This document shows, in pieces, positions 57,554 to 64,000 of a stretch of 64,000 nucleotides of DNA. The stretch lies in contig WFMF01000334.1 of NCBI GenBank assembly GCA_011033025.1, positions 1 to 64,000 of the forward strand. The letters are read 5' to 3'. The notes below the pieces were generated by a model, which saw nothing but the letters and a program-made list of their open reading frames with translations, was not told the DNA's origin and searched no databases. A program made the position numbers and the translations under genes. Each line of letters starts with the position of its first letter. The first letter of the stretch is position 1. The DNA comes from Beroe forskalii (Eukaryota > Ctenophora > Nuda > Beroida > Beroidae).

Positions 57554-58753
57554 GTGTGCGCACTCAACGTTTTAACGTTGATAACCCAATCTCACCAAGA
57601 GATCTACCTTTCGAATACCACGCAGATGTTTGGTCAAAGTTTCTTTTCCAGTTCTAATAATCAAGACACTGAAGTACAGAAAGTCTCCGACCAAAGAATG
57701 ACTAGATCCCAATCCGGCACAAAAGTAGACATGGATTCCAGGGATAACCAGCCGGCTAGTTCGGCCGCACCAGCCAACCTCACAGTACCTAAAACTGACC
57801 GTGACAGTACCACTGATTCCCCGAGACAACAACGCAAACCAAAAGAAGCAGCAGCTGGAAGTACTCAGCTGCTGGGGGAAATATTGAAAGAAATGAGACT
57901 ACTACGACAAGAAGTAAGAGATCTCAAAACTAAAGAGTCATGCAACTGTCAAAGCAAAGGTGAACAAACCGAAGGTGAGAACTCTCACCAAACAGATCTG
58001 AGTGTCACTCGACTCATAGGAGGACAAAAAAAGACGTGGAATGAAATACTGAACAAACGAAAAATCGCATTCTACAATCTCCTAAAAAACAGAGAAAAGG
58101 CAGAAATCTACGAAGAATACCTCGCACAAACCCCGCCATTTATCCCAAAAGTTTGCAGGGAGAAAGATGTGGCTGGACAATCCAGCGAAGAATGGATTGA
58201 ACTAAAAAAGAATAGGGAACTTTCAAATACGAGGCACAATATAGAAAAGATGAAAACGTTCGCCAAACAGCATGAAAAAACGGTTGCTGAACATGATGAA
58301 TCAATAAAACAGAAATTCGAAAATCAAAGTGAGGAAATCAAAGAAAAGATTATGCAAGTCTGGCAAGCAGAAGTGGCAGTAGAAGAAAATGTTTCTCGAG
58401 ACATCTGGAAGAAGAACAGAGACTTCCTTCAAGAAGTACCCTCAAAGGAGGAAGAAAGAGAAGCATCGGCCACCACAGCACAACAGAGACCTTTGACAAA
58501 AGACCAGGGGAGCTGGACGTCAGTCCAAAAAAAGAAGAAGAAACAGACACCGAGATCAGCACAGGTATCCCCTCGATACCAGGTCCGTGTGGATGAAAAT
58601 TCCGGGAGAAATAGAGCTAACTCAGAATCGACTGGAACGAACCCTGGTAATAATTCGGATGGATATTCAGGCCGACGTGGTAATAACCAACGTAATAGAA
58701 ATAATTCCACCCGAAATTTTCGTCAAAAAAGGCAAAACAATCAACAGACTTAA
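57554..58753 (+). CDS. Penelope-like ORF1, coiled-coil protein
   Basis: 399 codons from the first ATG; a Met 24 codons in (MFGQSFFSS, 57626) is an alternative start. The order is a Ser/Thr/Gln-rich N-terminus, a predicted coiled coil (LLGEILKEMRLLRQEVRDLK), a central Lys/Glu-rich helical stretch, a basic KKKKKQTPR patch, and a disordered Arg/Asn/Gly-rich tail. No catalytic motif is seen. The arrangement suggests a nucleic-acid-binding, oligomerising ORF1p analogue. It ends 86 nt before ORF2. Homology to known ORF1 proteins was not recognised. Confidence 0.75.
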   Translation: MCALNVLTLITQSHQEIYLSNTTQMFGQSFFSSSNNQDTEVQKVSDQRMTRSQSGTKVDMDSRDNQPASSAAPANLTVPKTDRDSTTDSPRQQRKPKEAAAGSTQLLGEILKEMRLLRQEVRDLKTKESCNCQSKGEQTEGENSHQTDLSVTRLIGGQKKTWNEILNKRKIAFYNLLKNREKAEIYEEYLAQTPPFIPKVCREKDVAGQSSEEWIELKKNRELSNTRHNIEKMKTFAKQHEKTVAEHDESIKQKFENQSEEIKEKIMQVWQAEVAVEENVSRDIWKKNRDFLQEVPSKEEEREASATTAQQRPLTKDQGSWTSVQKKKKKQTPRSAQVSPRYQVRVDENSGRNRANSESTGTNPGNNSDGYSGRRGNNQRNRNNSTRNFRQKRQNNQQT

Positions 58754-58839
58754 ATAATAGCGAAAATGACATTTTTAACTTTTCCAGCTATACTTTATCA
58801 GGCAGTGAACGCAGTTTATTACGCAATGGATTAAAATTT

Positions 58840-61095
58840 GTGCCGAGTCCGACAAAAGTAGATAACGTACAATACAAAACAGATATCCGGAAATTTTGTG
58901 ATAAACTGCGCAATTTTGAGCACTTTTATAAGGCCAATTACACAAGCGCTGCTAACGAAAACACTGTAAACAAAAACAGTAATAACGAATTACGTGATTT
59001 ATTTGCGAATCCGTCACGCTGGAAACCACCCGAAAGTAAGGATGTAGTACTACATAATGTTCTGGATAACATTAAATCGCAGTTCATGGAACCTGTGAAG
59101 GACTCTTCTTACAAAAGTAACATATCCCAAAACCAAAGGCAAGCCCTAAATAATCTAATAAACAACGAAGGGATTGTTATTAAATCTGCCGATAAGGGTG
59201 GGGCAACCGTAATTATTGATAAAACTACCTATCACAGTAGTTTACTGAAAATGCTAGAAGACGAGAGTACTTATAAATTGCAGTACGATATGTCCCTGGA
59301 ACAACTCAAGAAACTTCGTAATAAATTTGTAAATAAACACAAGGATTTATTTACGAAAAAAGAGTACGACTATCTTGTAAATTTTAGTAGTAGGTTAGCA
59401 TACATATACGGGTTGCCAAAAATACACAAATGTAAAAAACTTAAGGCTATTATAAAAAACAAAACTTTAAAATCGAACAACGGAGTACTTACTGTACCAT
59501 TCAGTAAATTGGAAATTCCATTTCGACCCATAGTTTCAGGGAAAACTTGCCCAGTTTCGAGACTTTGTGAGCTAGCCAAACTGATACTGAGACCATTTGA
59601 AGAAACTATCCCCCATCTTGTAATAGATAGTAATGATTTCCTGAGGAAACTCCCCAAGCAAATCTCAGGATCTCACACACTGGTGGCAATAGATGTCGTC
59701 CAGTTATATCCTAGCATAAGTAATGAGCTAGGACGGGAAGCTCTGAACTACTGGTTTAACAAGTTCCCTGACAAGTTTCTAAGAAATTTCAATGCAGAAT
59801 TCACTCTGCAGTTAATAGAATGTATCCAAGATAACGTTTACTTTACGTTTAACGATACAGTTTACAAACAACTTGAAGGCACGGCCATGGGCAAATCACA
59901 GGCCCCACAGTACGCAAATCTAACTATAGCTTACCTTATTATCGATAAATTGTACCCCATAATTAAGCATAACTATGGGGAAGTCACAGCGCTACATGTT
60001 GAAGAGAATTTGATTCTCTTCTTAGATGACGGCTTCATGATACTCAACGAAACGTTAATCAAAGCTACAGATCTGTTGTCCCTACTCAATGCGCTAGATA
60101 GTAAGATAAAGTTCACAATGGAGACATCGAACGGACAAGTACCATTTTTGGACGTGTTAGTTAAACTGGAACCAGTCCCTAACTCAGACTTGATCACAGT
60201 ATCCACGGACATATACTACAAGGAAACAGACAGTTTCAATTACTTTCCGTTTCATAGCTCAGCTCCCAACCATATCCCCAGAAACATCCCATATAACCTA
60301 GCTAGGAGGATAAGCACAATAGTTTCGGATGAAAATATAAGGGATGTCAGGTTGAATGAACTTAAGCCACGCCTTCTCAGGAAAAAGTATCCTGAAAAAC
60401 TCATTGATGACGGAATTAAAAAGGCTAAAACTTATAACAGGGATGAACTACTCAACAGAGAGAAACGTACCAAGAGTCAAGACATAATAACTCTAGTTAC
60501 AGACTTCAACCCCGTGATCAAGAACCCATCTAACAGTATATTTGACATTTGCAAAAATTTGACTATGTTAGAAAAAGTAAATTCTAACAGTAACAAAAAT
60601 ATGCCCACGTTTATAAATGCTAAACGGCAGCCCCCCAATTTATTACGCAGCCTCTCTCTATCAGCTAGACGAGATCACGATTGTAAAAATAGCGATACAA
60701 AAGTAGGGTATAGCAAATGCAATGATAAACGATGCATGACGTGCAAACAAATAATAACTGGGCACACTTATGAAACAAAAAACGGCACAAAATTGAAACG
60801 TAACTTTAATTTCACCTGCAAAACGAGGGATTTAGTTTACCTTATAATCTGTAACGGGTGTAATAAAGAATACGTTGGGGAGACAGGAGATGCACTAAAC
60901 ATGAGAATGAACACGCATCGTAATCAGATAGAAATAGATAACTATAGAAAACTTAAAGTAAGTAAACACATACATGTATGTGGAGGGAACAAATTTTCAA
61001 TTTTTCCGTTCAGAAAATGCTATCAAAACTGTAGTGTATTTCGTGAAGAGACGGAAAAATTATACAGGAGCCTAATAAACGCCGAATTACATTAG
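58840..61095 (+). CDS. Penelope-like reverse transcriptase with GIY-YIG endonuclease
   Basis: 751 aa. The RT spans about residues 100-480: SADKGGATVIID, PKIHK, FRPIVSG, VAIDVVQLYPSI, the Penelope-class GTAMGKSQAPQYANL (about 347) and the catalytic FLDDGF (about 395) in place of the usual Y-x-DD. A linker with a Cys-rich CNDKRCMTCKQI follows, then the GIY-YIG nuclease from about 665 (LVYLIICNGCNKEYVGETG, with R and H downstream at MRMNTHRNQI). The frame is uninterrupted and the catalytic Asp pair is present, so activity is plausible. The nuclease would make the target nick for reverse transcription. Confidence 0.95.
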   Translation: MPSPTKVDNVQYKTDIRKFCDKLRNFEHFYKANYTSAANENTVNKNSNNELRDLFANPSRWKPPESKDVVLHNVLDNIKSQFMEPVKDSSYKSNISQNQRQALNNLINNEGIVIKSADKGGATVIIDKTTYHSSLLKMLEDESTYKLQYDMSLEQLKKLRNKFVNKHKDLFTKKEYDYLVNFSSRLAYIYGLPKIHKCKKLKAIIKNKTLKSNNGVLTVPFSKLEIPFRPIVSGKTCPVSRLCELAKLILRPFEETIPHLVIDSNDFLRKLPKQISGSHTLVAIDVVQLYPSISNELGREALNYWFNKFPDKFLRNFNAEFTLQLIECIQDNVYFTFNDTVYKQLEGTAMGKSQAPQYANLTIAYLIIDKLYPIIKHNYGEVTALHVEENLILFLDDGFMILNETLIKATDLLSLLNALDSKIKFTMETSNGQVPFLDVLVKLEPVPNSDLITVSTDIYYKETDSFNYFPFHSSAPNHIPRNIPYNLARRISTIVSDENIRDVRLNELKPRLLRKKYPEKLIDDGIKKAKTYNRDELLNREKRTKSQDIITLVTDFNPVIKNPSNSIFDICKNLTMLEKVNSNSNKNMPTFINAKRQPPNLLRSLSLSARRDHDCKNSDTKVGYSKCNDKRCMTCKQIITGHTYETKNGTKLKRNFNFTCKTRDLVYLIICNGCNKEYVGETGDALNMRMNTHRNQIEIDNYRKLKVSKHIHVCGGNKFSIFPFRKCYQNCSVFREETEKLYRSLINAELH

Positions 61096-61240
61096 GGGTC
61101 GATACCAGTCGTAATTTGAGTCTAAATCTCCCGATAACCCAAAGCAAGAGTGGTTATACGCGCTTATTACTACGTTGCTATGGTAACGAGGATATGCAGA
61201 GAATACAGCACGTGGAGACTCCATTTACGACGACGTGATT

Positions 61241-61295
61241 TTACTTTGCTTGAAGAAACCCGTACGAAGGGTTGAAACATGTTGCAATTGAGTAA
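61241..61295 (+). ncRNA. Hammerhead-ribozyme-like fold in the Penelope 3' region
   Basis: Stem I: TTACTTTGC pairs with GCAA..AGTAA (61284-61295). Core TTGAAGA (61250-61256) stands where CUGANGA is expected. Stem II is AACCC/GGGTT around GTACGAA. The conserved GAAA lies at 61274-61277, followed by a minimal stem III (C-AT-G) and TT before the cleavage position. The upstream copy has the same fold at 57419-57474. Known Penelope-like elements carry type I hammerheads with very short stem III. The C3-to-U change may weaken or abolish activity. Confidence 0.5.
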
Positions 61296-61356
61296 TATGA
61301 TTTCACGTTTTAACATTTCAAGAATGGAATCTTAATTTGTTGACCAGCAACAATCC

Positions 61357-61394
<38 letters not shown>

Positions 61395-61399
61395 TATAT

Positions 61400-61807
61400 G
61401 GATAGCCAAAAACAATTGAAAATTGTTTGGGTTTCGCAGCCACTCCAGTACCCAAAACAATACGATAAAAATTACCGATATGAATTTTAATCGCAGCCCG
61501 GTCGTGGCGGTGCATTTTGTTAATGTTTGCAAAGCTATTCGAAATGACGATTCACGTTCTTCAAAGTTATTATTAAGGGGCGAATACGTTTATCACATTT
61601 CTGTGTTTAGGTACAGCTCGATCTTGACAAAGTCAAAGAGGGATTTACACAATGAATTACTACATTGAAATTGCAGTGGTCTACTACCACCGTGCACCGC
61701 CACGACCGGGCTGCGATTAAAATTCATATCAATAATTTTTATCGTATTATTTTAGGTACTGGAGTGGCTGCGAAACCCAAACAATTTTCAATTGTTTTTG
61801 GCTATCC
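61400..61807. mobile_element. Fold-back/TIR element, inverted copy of 4338-4748
   Basis: Termini GGATAGCCAAAAACAATTG and CAATTGTTTTTGGCTATCC. The internal part is the reverse complement of the 4.3-kb copy. The 81-codon ORF across it starts in the TIR and is not thought to be a gene. Confidence 0.8.
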
Positions 61808-62970
61808 ATATCACTCTTTTTTGGCAAAAAACTTACTACATCCAGTACAAGTTGAGATAATTGCTTAAGTTAGAATTAAGTCGTTATCATCTTTTGTTTT
61901 CGAGTTATACACGATAATTACTTTAATTGGCCAATTATCTCATTAGGCGGTTGAGAACCGGTACTCAAGTTAGACGTATAAAGCGTTATTTTGGCTTAAG
62001 TTAATGATATCGTTGGAATAAAGTCGCTATCATTTCTACTTTCGGAGCTATAAGCGATAATTACTTTAATTGGCCAATTATCTCATTAGCCGGTTGAAAA
62101 CCGGTACTCAAATTAAAAGCATATAACGTTATTTTGGCTTTAGTTAATGATATCGTTGGAATAAAGTCGCTATCATTTCTACGTTCGGAGCTATAAGCGA
62201 TAATTACTTTAATTGGCCAATTATTTCATTAGGCGGTTGAAAACCGGTACGCAAATTAAACACATATAACGTTATTGTGGCTCTAGTTAATGATACCGTT
62301 AGAATTAAGTCGCTATCATTTTTACTTTCTGAGTTATAAGCGATAATTACTTTAATTGGTCAATTATCTCATTAGGCGGTTGAAAACCGGTACGCAAATT
62401 AAACACATATAACGTTATTATGGCTCTAGTTAATGATACCGTTGGAATTAAGCCGCTATCATTTTTACTTTCTGAGTTATAAGCGATAATCACTTTAATT
62501 GGTCAATTATCCAATTAAGGATTTGTGAAAATATTTTTTAACATGCCCTAGTGCACGCACCTCATTCTAAAGTTTCAAATGCCGTTTAGATTACGGTTCT
62601 ATCTTTTATGGTTCTCCCGTGAAGTGTTTTCCCGTTTTGTGGTGGGAGGAGGAGGAGTCGTCGTACCGTGATCCATAACACTAATTTTTGGCAAAACGGG
62701 ATTTTTTTTATAATTTATTGTGAAAGAACGATGCGACCGATTTTCATGAAATTTTCAGGGATTGTTCTTTATACAATGGACTACAACTGAACAAATTTTC
62801 ATGTCCAACAGAGCTCGTTAACATGTCTTAAACGCGACTCGGAAATCGCGATTTTCGCAAATCACTGTATTTTTATATAGTGGGCGCTGGCAAACTCATT
62901 TTTCAAAACATGAAAATTGGTTCCGCTACGACTTTCAGCACTCCGTGCTGGTACTCCTGGCTCTTTTACC
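61808..62970 (-). repeat. Dispersed repeat, inverted copy of 2925-4330
   Basis: Four to five units of about 155 bp (61860-62520) with ATTACTTTAATTGGCCAATT and CGGTTGAAAACCGGTAC, then the unique part with GTCGTCGTACCG and TAGTGGGCGCTGGCAAAC. It matches the 2.9-kb copy in reverse complement. Non-coding. Confidence 0.8.
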
Positions 62971-63087
62971 GTGTCTGATGAGTTCTGTGAGGTTTAGAAA
63001 ATTCAAGACGAAGAAAGTAGCGCTGATTACGAGTATCGGCAGCGTGATGCGTGAATCAGGTGGTTCAGCGCGGTAGTATCAACTTAC

Positions 63088-63550
63088 CAGGGTGGTAACC
63101 TCTTCAATTAAATCCTCAATCTTCTTGTTTTGTTCCTCCATCTCTTCCTTTAGCACCATCACCTCACAGTGCGGGATTGGGGGCACGAACTCTGTGACGG
63201 ATCCAGTTCGGGGCTGCTTCAGTACATCATTCCAGGAGAGCACTTTTGAGTCCTCCTGGCTACCTCTTTCCTGGAAACACATACCTGCCATGTATTTTTC
63301 CTGAACCTCCTCCCCTGTCAGTGTCCTGGAGTACACGTTGAGGTCCGTCACCTCACCCCCGTAGTAGCGGCTTGATCCTGGCGCGAAGTTCCCTACTGTC
63401 ACTTTGTAGGAGGAACCGTAGCTTATAGTGCCGCTGATTGCTGACTTTGTGGCTACTACCTCTCCGTTCACATAGTATTTAGCTTCTTTTGAGGCTGCAC
63501 TGAACGTCAGACAGACGTGGTGCCACTCCGCTAACACTGCTGTCACACTG
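63088..63550 (-). CDS. Exon of a LamG/pentraxin-like plus coiled-coil protein, partial
   Basis: Open from an acceptor (CCCAG or CCCAGCAG, about 63547-63551) to the donor CTG|GTAAGT at 63087. It starts in the second half of a LamG/pentraxin-type beta-sandwich: AEWHHVCLTFSAASKEAKYY, VNGEVVATK, then YGGEVTDLNVYSRTLTGEEV, the classic strand pattern. This is followed by a linker and a short coiled coil (LKEEMEEQNKKIEDLIEEV). Earlier exons lie right of the window. The next exon was not found to the left, where repeats begin. It is probably an extracellular or secreted protein; the gene identity is unknown. Confidence 0.75.
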
Positions 63551-64000
63551 CTGGGTGTTGTTGAGGGGAAATATGAGCTAGCTTACTAACGTTTGAAAGC
63601 AAATGTTTAAACGCAAAATTAAAGAAAGCTTATATATACAGGAATACGATGATGGAACATTAATTAATGATAAACTGAAATCAGTACCGTTATTCTTATT
63701 TAATTTACCAACATATCAAGACCAACTGAAAGGCAGAATTTTCCCCAGCTATTGACAAGGTCAAGACACAGAGTCACTGAGCAACAGAGTGTCGGTATGC
63801 AGTGACGTATTGACAAGCATAGGGTTTGAGCGGGAACTCTCTCTCTCTCTACTAGCTCACATACGTCATTACGTCACTGTGCCTTGACATTGCCAATTGC
63901 TGTGTATATTGTATAATGTATATTGTATTTCACATAATAGCAGACAGTAGATTGTCGTATTATATATTCAGTGCATTTTCTAATAAATTAATTTAATTCA
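63551..64000. other. Intron sequence upstream of the LamG-like exon
   Basis: AT-rich, no exon seen. A CT run at 63838-63850 is the only notable feature. Confidence 0.5.

Larger units (their letters stand above)
57542..61393 (+). mobile_element. Intact Penelope-like element
   Basis: Full element: 5' end at the junction with the truncated copy, ORF1, ORF2 (RT plus GIY-YIG), a 3' region of about 265 bp ending CAACAATCCCTCATA, and a (TA)n tail at 61361-61393. The 3' region recurs at 57275-57541 in the upstream copy, forming pseudo-LTRs. Neither ORF has an internal stop. Confidence 0.92.

Noticed and set aside
57572..58710. Minus-strand ORFs opposite Penelope ORF1
   Set aside because: They are shadows of the ORF1 frame with no independent signals.

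Overview
The window is metazoan nuclear DNA. It has spliced genes with GT-AG introns of about 200 bp to 7 kb, a voltage-gated calcium channel alpha2/delta gene, a C16orf89 (DUF4735) gene, and much interspersed and tandem repeat sequence (Penelope-like, Ty3/gypsy, LINE, hAT and several fold-back elements). Nothing seen fixes the species; an invertebrate animal is the safest reading.

Layout. 1-6.9 kb: tandem repeats, then a duplicate of the last alpha2/delta exon and its 3' flank, split by a 3.5-kb composite insertion. 8.08-11.67 kb (+): the last six exons of a coiled-coil protein, with two probable frame breaks. 12.26-14.71 kb: a 20-bp palindromic satellite. 16.63-19.68 kb (+): a complete six-exon C16orf89-family gene (436 aa). 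20.81-49.17 kb (-): a complete 16-exon alpha2/delta gene (999 aa) whose introns hold most of the window's repeats: a young Ty3/gypsy element with two nested insertions, a LINE 3' fragment, and minisatellites of 30, 35, 44, about 57 and about 133 bp. 49.2-54.3 kb: non-coding with small elements. 54.3-55.08 kb: a TIR element. 55.09-61.36 kb (+): two Penelope-like elements in tandem, the upstream one 5'-truncated and broken, the downstream one intact with ORF1 and RT/GIY-YIG. 61.4-62.97 kb: an inverted relative of the repeat at 2.9-4.75 kb. 63.09-63.55 kb (-): one exon of a LamG/pentraxin-like plus coiled-coil protein that runs off the right edge.

All 16 alpha2/delta exons were joined by reading splice sites and phases by eye: the lengths sum to exactly 3000 nt, with one stop at the end. 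C16orf89 likewise sums to 1311 nt.

The most interesting observation is that two introns of the alpha2/delta gene carry minisatellites whose repeat unit contains the 3' splice site and about 10 nt of the following exon. In intron 7 about 190 such copies fill 6.5 kb directly before exon 8; in intron 5 seven extra copies precede exon 6. A third array (intron 10) stops about 10 bp short of its acceptor, and an acceptor in the neighbouring coiled-coil gene sits behind a 210-bp CT-rich expansion. Other points of note are a hammerhead-like fold in both Penelope 3' regions, and a gypsy element with identical LTRs inserted 22 nt from an exon start.
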